A DNA stretch of 64,000 nt, from the NCBI GenBank assembly GCA_030533445.1, contig CM060073.1, positions 37,155,428 to 37,219,427 of the forward strand, in the 5' to 3' direction. This document shows positions 47,700-59,250 of this stretch, piece by piece. The notes beneath the pieces are model-generated. The model saw only the letters and a program-made list of their open reading frames with translations. It did no database searches and was not told the origin of the DNA. The translations under genes and the position numbers were made by a program. The DNA is from Cyprinodon diabolis. Its lineage: Eukaryota > Chordata > Actinopteri > Cyprinodontiformes > Cyprinodontidae. The first letter of the stretch is position 1; the number at the start of each line of letters is the position of its first letter.

Positions 47700-47965
47700 T
47701 CTAGATCCTTCTGTCTACACCTGCTCCCAATCAGTTTATTACTCCATTCTTTGTTCTGTTTGGCATTTACTCCTCCTCTGCAGTTACTCAGTGCTGGATT
47801 CTGTTTATTCCTGTATTCCCTCATTAACCCATGTATTCCCCTTTGTTCTGGTTCCTGTGTTTCTTGTTCAGTTATTTTTGGATTTATGCTGAGGTTGCCA
47901 CAATTTGTCATTAAATCTGATGAGTATGATGATGATGATGAACATCTGTTAATCTTACGTTTGGA
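47700..47965 (+). mobile_element. LTR-like or retroelement 3' block
   Basis: CACCTGCTCCCAATCAG at 47718 and the following TTATTACTCCATTCTTTG and TTTGGCATTTACTC align with the 3' half of the insertion at 24077-24140. Short CCTGTATTCC/CCTGTGTTTC repeats follow, then TTATTTTTGG and a GAT microsatellite at 47923-47940. No target duplication or matched ends were found. Confidence 0.4.
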
Positions 47966-48809
47966 TTCCATTAACACCATTGAGCCAGCCCTGTTTCAAA
48001 GAGCAGCCGCCACCACTGCAAAATGCGACTTCAGGATGATGGACATATACTCTCTAAACAATGTTTTCATAATGTCTCAGTGAACGTTGACTGTGTAGGT
48101 GACTATGTGGGAGAAGACTTTTATTATGTTTTTTAGCAGGATGACAGTAGGAGGCTATACAAACTAAAGACAATGTTGGACAATCTTCAACACCCTCCAT
48201 ATGACGTGCTGGAAAATCATTAGAGCTTGTTGATTGAACTAATAATTCCATCATGTTGACAGAAAGTGACAGGAGAACATTTTTATGTGTGTGGTTTAAT
48301 CAAATTTATATATTCTGTCTTTGAGCGCAAAAATGTGTGACAATTTTTATCTTAAAAATATATATATATTTAAGCTTACCTTTTATTGCTTTTCCCAATA
48401 AAAAAAACATACAAAATCTTTTTTAGCAGCACTACAAAATGTGAGAAAGTTGAATATTTATATATCTATTTTTACATAGTTTGTATATATTTATTTGAAG
48501 AAGTTCTGCATAGTACTTGGTTCCATATATGCTGGATTTTCTTTCTTTAAGCCAAAACACTAGAACTTCCCAGTAAAAAGGGGTAGCCCTCAACATATCA
48601 ACTGGTTTTAAAGAACATCTGAAATCCAATACAGTAAATGAGTCCAAAGGCCACAATTTGCAATACAGTATGTTCTATGCCAATGTCAACCATTTTCTAG
48701 TGGGTGTGTGAAATAGTACTGACCCTGCAAAACTTTTGGCACAAAAGTATGGCATGTCACAGACCAGCCTTACACTCTTAAATGCACAAATATGTTGTGG
48801 CACACTATC
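47966..48809. other. Non-coding DNA, no gene seen
   Basis: No coding signal or named repeat. TA-rich tracts lie at 48357-48372 and 48455-48495. Confidence 0.4.
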
Positions 48810-49006
48810 CTTGTGGGGACTTTCTATTGACTTCTATTCATACTATACTCTTATGGTCTTAACCAGACCCTTACAATAACCCTAACCCTTAAAACCCATA
48901 CCTAACCCTAAACATAACCTCAACTCAATTCACGCCTCAGACGTAAACCCAACCCCTGCTCAAAGAAGAGATCTCTTCATGGTGACCAGTCGTTGGTCCC
49001 CACTAG
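48810..49006. mobile_element. Short inverted-repeat element (GTGGGGAC ends)
   Basis: CTTGTGGGGAC at 48810-48820 and GTCCCCACTAG at 48996-49006 form 11-bp inverted ends with one mismatch. After the left end comes TTTCTATTGACTTCTATTCA, and the middle is rich in CCCTAA-type repeats. I recognise this as a small non-autonomous fish DNA transposon. The telomere-like middle is part of that family and is not a telomere relic. Confidence 0.6.
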
Positions 49007-50377
49007 TACCTATAAATTCCCAAAATGTAACATATTTCTGGGAAACTTTCTTCACCAGGTAACAAATACATGAACTCACACATGTACAAATAGTATATCA
49101 AAAGGCAGTGAACTGAGTAATCCCCTAGAAAAGTTGTTGCTAACTATATCTAACAACTGACGTGTTCTTATATATAGAAAAAAAAAGCATTTTTACATAT
49201 AAATCCAAATAATGTAAATTTTATTTTAGCTAGTCAATACTGCACTTTTGTTTCTAGGAAATTGTAGTTTGCATTGTGCTTTTTGCTTAGTATCAAAAAT
49301 GTGACGTTCTTAAAAATAAAACTATAGATCACTTGAACTGAAATGTACTTTTATTTAAACAACAATTCAGATCTAATTTAAAGTTGAAACTGTGAATCTC
49401 ACTTTGCTCTAGTGATTCAACTTCCCTCTCCCCGCTGCTTCCCCCAGCTTCCCAACCGTGCTTCACTTACAGAACACCAGGCCATTTCCACTCTCTTCCC
49501 CACTCAACAAATATGTTCTTTGGAGCCCTTCCCAGAATACTTTGGCATTCACCCATACCCACTCCCAATCTGGTGTCTTAGTTGACACAGCTCCAGAGGA
49601 CAGCAAGGGGGCAGTGAAGGTGGTGGTGGGGGGGTACAACCTGAGCATTCACTGCAGAGCAAGCTCTTAAAAGTGAACATGAGATCAGAGAGAAGAGAAA
49701 GAGAGATTTACTACTCTCTAGCATGTCTTCCTGGTCTATATAAGTGCTTTGAATGTTTGTCCATAGTTTAGTTTCATTTACAAGAAGTGGCCAAAACTAT
49801 CCACTTTTGGGTCTGTCTCATGGAAACTATGACCACTGCTGTATAGTTATGAGCAAGTGATGAGAGGCTGGGCAAGAGAGGGATGAGAGACAGATGGGAG
49901 GAGGCAGTAGAAATGTAGGGTTAAAATCGGGTGGGAGTAATGAGGTGAGGAAAAGCCATCATGCTTCGGCATGTAATACATCTAGTTTAGATAATACTTC
50001 ACTAATTTTTCTCTGGGGCTCCAAAGAGTAGCTCTTAAAATGAAATCTTTTTGTCAGAAGATATTTGTCAAGTGTTTCAATTAAATTCATAATCAATCTG
50101 GCATTTTGCTTGAAAAATTCAGTTAAAGGCCTCCGTTGTAAGAAGTAGTAAGAAGTAATAAGAAGTAAGGAAGAAGTAAGACACAAATTTGATGGTCTAT
50201 GTTTCAAACTGACTTGGTTTACTTTTAAGTCAAAACATTGCACAAGATAAGCTCCTCTGTCCGTGTATGAAAGCTGATACCATCCAAGAAATAATTTAAC
50301 AATCTATTAAATGGAAGCAGTCACCTGTTTACCCACAGGGCAACCTCCGTTAGTCTTTGGTATCCAGGAGCCTATAT
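49007..50377. other. Non-coding DNA, no gene seen
   Basis: Contains a small tandem array at 50140-50180, listed separately. The segment 49400-49960 is GC-richer with purine and pyrimidine runs and no recognisable exon. Confidence 0.4.
50140..50180. repeat. Four tandem AAGAAGTAGT-type units
   Basis: Units AAGAAGTAGT, AAGAAGTAAT, AAGAAGTAAGG and AAGAAGTAAG follow each other without gaps. This is a short minisatellite. Confidence 0.85.
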
Positions 50378-51042
50378 CGGTGGCGGCTCCTGCTCTCTGA
50401 AACAGGGGAGGTTGAAGGTGTTACTTAAATCCGAACATCAAGTATGCATTAACAAATCTTGAAACACATAAAACACATCACTACAACAGGTGAAAATGGC
50501 TGTTGTGTAGCACTCTGAAACTCCAGAAACAATGGCAAGAGTTCAGCACAAGATGAATGTTGTCACTGAATGATCAGTTTTCCCTCTTTACTCAGGAGGA
50601 AATCCTCCCTGCTGTCTGGCCACTGTCAGTCAAAAATCCTTTAGTATGGTTGCCAATCAGCATCGAGGATCTAGCTTCCCAACCTGCCCCTGCTCCATAG
50701 ACCCTCTAAGAGGTTTAGCCTCACTGGATGTTATCCAATCAGGGCTCTACTTTCTCGCTGCATACCTAAATAAGCCGAGGTTCAAACCTCAACAGGGTTT
50801 CTCACAGAATCTGATTGGCAGCATTCTGCTGCTCCAGAACAGAGCCGAGATCACGTTCAAGATGGAGCTCAACACCTGATTCATGTGCAACATACTCATG
50901 AAATCGGGAACATCATAGCGCATATTTAATGCAGCTTAATGACTAAATTTATTAAGTTTTGCGACGCATATTTTACCCAAAATTTTACAAAAATTACAGG
51001 GGAGGTTTAGCCTTCCTAATTTTCAATGATAGTTCACCACTG
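50378..51042. mobile_element. Non-autonomous hAT element with target duplication
   Basis: Left end CGGTGGCGGCTCCTG and right end (reverse complement) CAGTGGTGAACTATC give imperfect hAT-like inverted ends. The 8 bp outside are GCCTATAT (50370-50377) and GCCTATCC (51043-51050), agreeing at six of eight positions, as expected of an aged hAT target duplication. A direct repeat ACAGGGGAGGTT lies near each end. The 665-bp body shows no transposase. I recognise the left end from a frequent fish hAT family. Confidence 0.65.
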
Positions 51043-51820
51043 GCCTATCCGAAATTAGCAAAAGTACTGTTACTTAGAACTGTTTTCAGTCCTAAGAAAA
51101 ATTTCCACCAAATTTGTTGGAGAGTTCATTGTCATTTTAATGAGGCCACAGAAAGGGCTATAAGGTCCAAAGTTTACAGTTTTACATTACGCAGCAAGAC
51201 GCTCTGAAGCATGTACTGTACATCACTAGTCATTGGATAAGGAGAAGACACGTTCTGCTCATGTGCTCTATGTTATCTTAGAACAGAGCCAGAACTGAAC
51301 TGCGCAGAGCCCTACTGATGAACTAGTACCATGTTAGTATGGTTCGGTTGTGTCTGGCACGGTCCAGTTCAGTTGTGCATTCCATTTACACTCAATTATT
51401 GTCTCCATTACCGTGCTCCAACCAATCTCAGCACGGTTTCAAAGGGGTAGTGTAAATGGGGTTAGGGTTGCTATAAACTAGCCTACATGTCCAATAATAT
51501 GCTCCCCAGTGTATGTTGGTACTTCAACATCTAAGCACTAGTTCAATTTTTTTAAAACATGTTTGTTTCTGATATTTTTTCACTGTAGAGCCATTTCAGG
51601 ATTGTGCACCTTTGGGTATTTTGGTAAACTTTATGCATTCATGGTCAATGAAGTGATCCTGTTTATGGGTTCAGTGAAAGCAAAACTTTGGGAAACAAAT
51701 GTATTGTGTTTAATGTCATACTGCTGCATTGGTGTAGTAGCTGTAGGACACATTCAAATATATTGAAGAATATCTCTATAAACTCTGTAAATGTCAGTAC
51801 AATATGCTGAAACACAGAAC
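51043..51820. other. Non-coding DNA with a possible old DNA transposon
   Basis: The part from about 51290 to 51460 holds repeated CACGGT/ACCGTG-type words and the phrase GTGTAAATGGGGTTAGG, reminiscent of a fish DNA transposon end. No matched ends or target duplication could be defined. Confidence 0.3.
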
Positions 51821-52984
51821 CAGTGTTGGGAAAGTTCTCTTTCTACATGAACTATTTCAAAGTTCAGTTCACACATTTTAAAATGAACTAGTTCAGTTCA
51901 TAGTTCATAATTCAAAATTTTTAACTAAGTTCACAGTTCCAAAAAATGAACTAGTTCATAGTTCTTTTTTTTCATATATTGCTCAATTACACCATAGCCT
52001 ACTGTAGAACCACAGACAGCAATTATTTTATCTGTTGTAACTCTGAAACTGTGTGTCAGATTTCATCTTCATATCCAGTTTTGAATCCTTATCCAACCAG
52101 GATTTACATTAGCATTGAGGGGACAGCATTTCCCCATTGTTGCTTTAATGCTTTGTTGCTGTCCATTCACTTCACACTAGTAGCAGCTGCAGTTTTCACC
52201 CCTACAGTATATTCTCAAAAACATCAGGAAAAATGTGCCACTTGAATGGTCTTTTTTATGAGGAATTATTAAAAGAAAAACAGGAAAGTAGTCTTTAAGG
52301 TGCAAATGTTTTTTTTTATTATTTTAATAATTTTTTCCATTTGAAATTTCATTTCAGTACACACTAAAAAGGAATACTGGAATCCTGGAAAATTATACCA
52401 GGCAGGTTGAACAAACAAGTTACATGAGTAGTAAAACCCTCAAGAACATTTTACTAACACAAACTGAGGGACCAGGCTGAGGTAGGAATTTAAGGTTACT
52501 GAAGTGCGGATTTTTTTACTGAAAGCCAGCGGGCAAAGTTTGCAGAGAAATGTAAGATTGTTGCCATCATCCTCGCCGACCACCTGGTCATAAAACTGTT
52601 TTAAGTGATCATACTGCTGCTTTGTCGCCTCCACGGTCGCCTCCATGCTGCTGTGGCTTCCACGCTGCATTTTGTTTTGATGATGCACGCGGCTGTAGGC
52701 TACGACACTGGTAGCTGGTGTTGCCAGATTGGGTGTTTTTCCTGCTACATATTAAGGCCTGTTTGTGTGATTTAGCCGGGGTTTTGCCTGGAGGGCTCTA
52801 TAGAAATCTGGCAACCTATTGAACGGAGTTGAACTGAGAGACCGTGCCGTTCACAGACACCAGAATGAACAAGTTCACAATAACGTTCATCAGGCATTAA
52901 TACAGTACGTTCAGTTCACGTTCGCCCAAAATATGAACGAGTTAATGAACTTTCGTTCAATGAATGCGTTCCGGCACAACAATG
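51821..52984 (-). mobile_element. hAT element with AGTTCA-rich ends
   Basis: The left end CAGTGTTGGGAAAGTTC and the right end, read in reverse as CATTGTTGTGCCGGAAC, form imperfect hAT-like ends. Both flanking regions are packed with AGTTCA/TGAACT hexamers (51855-51965 and 52815-52965), resembling transposase-binding subterminal repeats. An inner inverted pair, GTTGCCAGATT (52720-52730) and AATCTGGCAAC (52805-52815), lies near the right end. A transposase N-terminus is retained at 52440-52688. The 8-bp flanks (CACAGAAC and CACTTCCA) do not agree, so the exact right edge or the original duplication is uncertain. Confidence 0.65.
52440..52688 (-). pseudogene. hAT transposase N-terminal fragment
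   Basis: The frame starts at an ATG ending at 52688 and reads MHHQNKMQRGSHSSMEATVE, then YDHLKQFYDQVV and NLTFLCKLCPLAFSKKIR. A Cys-x2-Cys pair followed by basic residues fits the first half of a BED-type zinc finger, the usual DNA-binding N-terminus of hAT transposases. The second half with the His residues is lost, as is the catalytic RNase H-like domain. The fragment lies within the hAT ends at 51821-52984 in antisense. It cannot encode a working enzyme. Confidence 0.55.
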
Positions 52985-55900
52985 CACTTCCATGCACTTC
53001 CAAAAATTACTGCTGGTTTGGTGTTTTTGATGTGAAGTGTGATGATGTCTATTTTTCAAGTGTGTAATGTCGGTGATTTTGATGTCAATGGCGGTGATTT
53101 CCACGAGCCCCTTGGGTAGTTCAGTGTTAACATATCATCAAATAGGAGGAGCTTTAGCCGCATGAAGCTGAAACCCCACCGACATGGAAAAACTCAGCAA
53201 ATAGACTAAATGGTTACTGCTTCTTTAATGTAGGTTTGTTTGTTTTAAATTATCATTTGTAAAAAATAAATAAATAAGTAAATAAAAAGATTACATGTGC
53301 TGCTGTTGTTTCAGAGATATTAAAGATTGTTTTTTAGGTCATCCAGAGGTCAACTATCCTACATTAAGCTCTCTCATTTGTGCTGATTTGGCTTTTAAAA
53401 TAGAATTAGTTTTAATCATGACCAATGACGTCGCCATCCCAGCAGACATTATTATTCCGCTAATTTCCTGATATAAACTTATTGCATAACATCACATGTC
53501 ATTCCTGCTAAGACATTGAATATAATGGTGGACATGTTTACCTTATTTAGTGGCTGGAACGATTGTTTTAATATTTATTAAATCAGCAGCCTCCCAGACC
53601 CTCTGAGTTTGACCTGACGTTACCCCTAGCAACCCCATATCATTTCCTGTCACAGTCTTGCTGTCTGTCGGCATTTATCAATAAAAGCACTGGTGAACGT
53701 AACATCACAGACTAATGCTAAATTGTTCCTTGTAAAAACAGCTGATTCATATCTTTCTAATGCACATTGAAAAACTTTGGACAACTCCTAATATTACCTT
53801 GTGGAGCTCAGCTGTCAACTACCTTTTTAGGTGCACATATTTATAAATGTTTTACCCTAAGACAAATTTAGCTTATCTTGTAGAAGATGCATATAAAGAT
53901 TATTGATGGAACATTCTGAAGATTAAATCTGTAACCACTACTATGAGTATGTTTCTTTTATTCAAAATGTTTTTTAGGTTATTTAAAAAAAAACTTTGAG
54001 AAACTGATATGAAACAGGATTGCTTCCTAATACCATAAAATATAGATTAGTAACCTATTTCATACCTTTTATAACTTATTCACCGCTTTTTCATGTGTTC
54101 ACTAAATAGTCCTAGGATCATTTAACTTAATTATACAAAAAATAATTGATGGACTTATTTGTTACATTTCTTTATCTGTTAATAATACTGGGTTTTTAAT
54201 GCAATAATTGTTCTAATTGTGTGTCTATAACAAGGTTTCACCAAAAATCATGGACATGCTCTGTACCGGTTTTATCTAACTAATACTACTAACCACTTAT
54301 TTCTAATTGGTTTTTTGTTTTTTCCGTCTCTGTGGTATCTTGCAAATAATATTCTTTCTATATTTTCACTCGCTCAAAGGCTATTCAAAGTAGAGCACTC
54401 ACAGATTCAAAGTGCCACTTGAATCGAAATCATCATTTAAAACACAGAATACCTAGAAGGACTTATGCAATTTTTTTGTCATAAGGAACAATACTTGAGG
54501 ACATGAGTTGCAAAGATAAATTGAACATGACCTACAGTATTGCTGACTCAGACAGATTTACCAGTCCACTATACAGTAATATGACACTAACAGTCGGGCA
54601 ATGTGTAGGGATCTTGTACTGTGTTCTATGGCCCAATGCTCTTATTTTGAGTGTCAGTGTAAATGCCTTCCTTTATGTGTTTATTTGTCTGTGTAAGTCT
54701 TGATGCATAATAATCATCCTTCATCTGATATGATTGTTGCTACAATGGGTTTATCTGAGTGCCCCAAGGAATTACCAGACTTCTCTCTTCATCTGCGCTT
54801 TAGATTTCTTTTCATGATCTCTTTCAAATTTTCAGTGAAGTTATTTGCTTTTACTTGGCCATTGATTAAAGCTACATTAAAGCAGAGTGACTTTGATGCA
54901 GAGGGAGAAGAACCTTTGGCAAGGAGCCTCAATGAGACAGCCAGCCTGCCATCCAGCCAGGTTTTCATTAGATGAATGCCATGTGGGACTCAAGCCAGAT
55001 AAGATGGGCGCCAACATACCGGAGCCAACCAATATAGTTATACCAAGGTGCTCTTTATTTTACTTCATCTACGTCACTGTCTGCCTTTGTGGGAGTCAGT
55101 GTCTGTCCCGCTACCCCCACCCCATATAACATCAGAGGGCAAGGGTAAACTGAACAGCGACGATGCCCTTTGCAAATCAACACGCTCAGAGAGGTGATTT
55201 CCATAAAGATTTCCGGGCCCAGCTTTGCTTAGGAATAGGTCGGGTGAAATAGGTAGCTTAGTGATAAATGTCAGTGAAAAATCTAGAAGGCAACGAGACA
55301 GGAGGGGAGGTGGCAAAAAGGATCCCAATACATGATGTTCCATGTATTGTTTTGGGGGGGGTCAAATATTTTTTGAGTCCAATATTCTTTATTTTGTTTA
55401 CATTTTTTTAGCTTGTTTTTCCATGTGTTTTCTTCAGTTTGAAGTCTCAAATACTCCCTGCGTTTTACACCACCTTTAAATGTGCCCTCAGATGAGGTTG
55501 GCCACTTTAAGGTTTCAGCTTAACTCTTTTTTTTTATTCGCACCACTCTTTCATAATGCTGCAAGATTTGTTTTCTTTATTACTAATATCTTTTTATGCC
55601 AATATTTTTTCTACTTAAGCCATGGATCTCCTCAGCTCCCCTATGGTCATAATGAGCATCTATGCTCTAATAATATTCTTCTTGCTTTGTCTGTCAGTTT
55701 AGGGTCTGGGCATAACGTAGTAGGTTGCAGAAGTCCATAAGATGTTAACATTTTAAGATATGTTATGATTTCTAAAGGCAATTAGGTAAACTTGTAGAGA
55801 CGGAAATGCAAGCAGAATTGGTCAGATATATTTATTTCAAAATTATGTACCAATCTTCTTTTTCTGTAAAATACAAATTGTTTAGATTTTTTCAGCTTTT

Positions 55901-57639
55901 TCTTTGGTGCTTTTTGATGACACAACACCTGATGAGCATAGTTTTAACCGAAGGTCAGTCGACAGATTTCTGTGAAAGTGCAGCTGTTCTCCAAGGACGC
56001 TGTTTTACTGGTGGTTACCATTTTGCCCCTGGACCGTGTAGGGTGCCCTGGATTCTCAATGGTAATAATAGCTGCAGAGAGATGTGTCGAAGTGTACAGC
56101 TGTGGCATGACTTCTACCCTCTGCCTGGTGACAAAAAGATATAAAAAAATTACACCCTAGCACTATACAACAGACACATTAGTCTTTTCCAAGCAATGAT
56201 GTGGAAAAAATTAACAATCAGAAAATCAGAAAAATAAATTGATTAAAACAACTGGGGTGCTTGTTTGGGGCAGGCTTAACAGACTTCAAGGTTTAGTCAA
56301 ACACCTACCTGTTGACCTTTTGAAGTATTTTGGATTGATATATGTCTCTGCTGGGACTCTGTGTTTACCTCTGCTTGTTTAGCTTGTGAAAGACATAGCC
56401 CATAACAACCAAATTATTCACACAGGGCTTTTGTTTTTGTGTGTTTTTTAGTGTGTTTTGACCTTTGGTTTTTCAGCATACTTTGAATGTGCACTGTCAC
56501 TTTCACGAACAGCACTTTACTTCATCAATCAGTCTTTCTTCAAATCTATAAGTTCTATTTATGGTTTGTTTAAGTGTTTTCTGTTACATGTATTAAGCCA
56601 CTTTGAGAATATAATGTTTTCACACATTCTCTCCCTAATTGTCTTAACTTCTGAGAGGTAGTCTGAGAGGTGTGCATCATGCAACAAAAAGCTGGTATAT
56701 ATATCACATTAAGCTGATTAGTTTGAACTGTGGCCAGGTTCATTTGCATACATTTCTGATCTCATTAGATCTTTTTCAGTCTTTGTCACTGTGTGAGGGC
56801 TTGACCGAGATGTCTCTGTACCTCGCTGTGTAAGCACACACATATGGATTACCTCAGGCAAACAGCAATGCTAATGTGCAGAACTATGAGCTGCAAAGAA
56901 ACACAGTTTTTTCCTTTTGCCATTTGTACCTCACTTGAGTCAATCCAATAAACTCTTTTTTCCCTTTGCACTTGCAGAACATAATCTTCAACTAATTTGT
57001 ATGTAAGCACAAACTTTTATGTCAAACAAATATGCAAAGCATATGTGCTGATACCTTAAAATTTAAAGGTATTGTTGAAGAATATGTATAGCATTTCCCT
57101 AACCCCCTAAGACAAAATTTTAAATACTGAATCTTATTGTGGGTGCATCTACTATTAGTGCTTCTGAAAGACTGGTAGAAAAGTGCAAAATAAAATCTTT
57201 ATGCTGCTCACAAAGTGAGCAGTAGTACAATCACAGATGATGGAGAAATATTTTGTGTTTTTGAAGATGTTCAATTTTCAGAAATAAAAATTCTAGAAAA
57301 GTATACTAAAAGTAAACCACATCATTCGGCAGGAGGAGCAGATTGATGTAGCAGTAAACAAAATGAAAGTGATAGAATTTAATCAAAATGAAAAACACCA
57401 TGACTGAACTTTAATATTGTGGCATCTTTATTCACAGATGTCTAGCAACAACAAAATACAATAATAATTGAACATAAACATCAAAAACTATTTTGGAACC
57501 TGTGAAGTGACATTAGAGGAGGAGAAACCAAAAGAACCTTCTCTATACATGCAACCCTTCCTTGTGATGAGAAAGGATTTTTTTGTTTCTCAATGTTACT
57601 AAATAGCTAGTTTCTCTATAGTACAAATCATTAATAAAT
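52985..57639. other. Non-coding DNA, no firm gene
   Basis: The part 54690-55330 has higher complexity and several open frames without recognisable domains. A 112-codon open frame at 55806-56144 contains a Cys-rich stretch (near 55970-56100) that I could not match to a family. Elsewhere the DNA is AT-rich and unmarked. Confidence 0.4.
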
Positions 57640-57803
57640 ACATCCATCCATTTATTTTCCTTCATGCTTATCCCTGTTGGGGTTGCAAGGGATGCTGGTG
57701 CATCTCTCATAGGTGAGAGGCAGGGTACACCCTGGACAGGTCACCAGTCTATCGCAGGTAGACACAGGGACAAACAGGATAAACAACCACTCACACACAC
57801 CAT
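57640..57803 (+). mobile_element. Truncated copy of the abundant fish retroposon
   Basis: It begins ACATCCATCCATTTATTTTC and runs through CCCTGTTGGGGTTGCAAGGG, GAGAGGCAGGGTACACCCTG and CAGTCTATCGCAGGTAGACA to CCACTCACACACACC. This is the 5' half of the family present at 21741-22069, cut off at the CA-rich part. Confidence 0.7.
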
Positions 57804-58373
57804 TTTGGCTAAAAATATTGCAATATTTTCAGTCAAGCAGTGATTGTCAGCAGTAGGTGGAAGTAATTACAGCTGTTTAGAACTTAATCTCCCTGCTGTA
57901 ACATCAGATTCAAATTGAATACTGTGTGTCTGCCATCTTCATCCAGTATAGTTGTGCTGCAAAAAGTCAACCTGCTATAGCTGCAACTGCAGAAATGATG
58001 CTGGCAAAAAAAAGAAGTTCCAATGGGTTTGTGCTCTTTTTCAGAAATTCCTGCAATTTGGAAGGGACATTTAGTACAATTCTTAAAGCTTAATTGTGGT
58101 GCAGATACAAGTCCAAGCCCATTATCTGAGGCCATGAGAACTCATTGGTGACTTTAATCAGTGCTGTTTCAGTATTATGATGAGTTCCATACCCTGTCTG
58201 CAACCCTTCATCAAGGTCATCACAGTATTCATGCTCAAACATTTGTTTTTTCAACTATTTTCTCAACAATTCAAGGTAGGAGTGAACCTAGGTAAAGGTT
58301 TATACCTTTAGGTAATTTGGAAAAAGAAGTGTGAGATGGTTGTTGGGCACATAAGGAGCCATCAGATCTCTGG
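57804..58373. other. Non-coding DNA, no gene seen
   Basis: An 83-codon antisense open frame (57884-58135) has no recognisable domain. Nothing else stands out. Confidence 0.4.
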
Positions 58374-58620
58374 TGTCATGATCTTGGCGCTGATGACTGG
58401 CTTGATTACTTTTTTTATTCACCTTCTTAAATTCTGCCCAGTTTCTTTTTCCCATTATCTGATCCACCTGTCCCTGCTTCTATTTAGCCAGCCCACTAAC
58501 CAATCATCAGTGCCAGATTATTCTTGAGCCAGTGGAGAGTGTGTTCCAGCGTTAGCTTAATGTTTCTGATTACCTGATCCTGACCTAGTTTGGCTCTCAA
58601 CCGCTGTTGAACCACAACCA
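58374..58620 (+). mobile_element. 5' part of an LTR related to the one at 62632
   Basis: It opens TGTCATGATCTTGGCGCTGA and shares in order with the solo LTR at 62632 the blocks TGATCCACCTG, GTGGAGAG and TGATCCTGACCTAG...CTCTCAAC. It stops near 58620, where LINE sequence takes over. No 3' LTR end or second target copy was found, so this is a truncated LTR. Confidence 0.55.
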
Positions 58621-58631
58621 GGTTTACATGT

Positions 58632-59250
58632 GGAGTACCACAGGGATCAGTGGTAGGACCAATTCTATTTACAATATATATGCTCCCAATCGGTAGAATT
58701 ATTAGACCGCATGAAATTAATTTCCACTGTTATGCTGATGATACTTAGCTACATCTGTCTCTAATACTGACACTGGACAACTGTCCAGATGAAACTAATC
58801 CATTACATATACTGCAGGCATGTCTTGAAGACATAGAAACCTGGAAGACTCTTAGCTTTCTGGTCCTGAATGCAGAGAAACAGAAGTTATAGTCTTTGGA
58901 CCAGAGTCTTTGAAAAATAAGCTGATTGGTCAGTCACTTTATTTGGATGGGATTAAATTGGTCTCAGAAATTAAAGTAAACAATCTTGGTGTTATTTTTG
59001 ATCAGGACCTGTCATTTAAATCCCATTACAAAGAGGTTTCTAGAATTTCCTTCTTAAATCTGCAGAATATTGTAAAATTAGAAATATCCTGTCCAGTGAT
59101 GCTGAGAAACTTGTCCATGCATTCGTTCCTTCAAGGCTGAACTGCTGTAATTCTTTACTATCAGGAAGTCCACAAACTGTAGTTAAAAGCCTGCAGCTAA
59201 TCCAAAATGCTGCAGCCAGAGCTCTGATGAAAATGACACAATTTCTCGTT
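58632..59250 (+). pseudogene. CR1/L2-type LINE reverse transcriptase fragment
   Basis: From 58632 the frame reads [19 protein letters not shown] and then FHCYADDT, the conserved RT block with the Y-A-D-D catalytic box, followed by an in-frame TAG and LHLSLILT. Near 58890 the frame shifts, and 58910-59140 continues KNKLIGQSLYLDGIKLVSEI and NNLGVIFDQDLSFKSH. After a further shift, VHAFVPSRLNCCNSLLSG and LQLIQNAAARAL follow up to about 59245. The block order is that of the palm, thumb and C-terminal region of the CR1/L2 clade. The N-terminal endonuclease and the 3' end are absent. Confidence 0.75.

Noticed and set aside
48880..48925. Telomere-like CCCTAA words
   Set aside because: They are irregular and belong to the interior of a small inverted-repeat transposon, so they are not evidence of a chromosome end or fusion.
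55806..56144. 112-codon open frame with a Cys-rich part (considered as a secreted or receptor fragment)
   Set aside because: No signal peptide, no consistent Cys spacing, two frames open at once and no partner exon.
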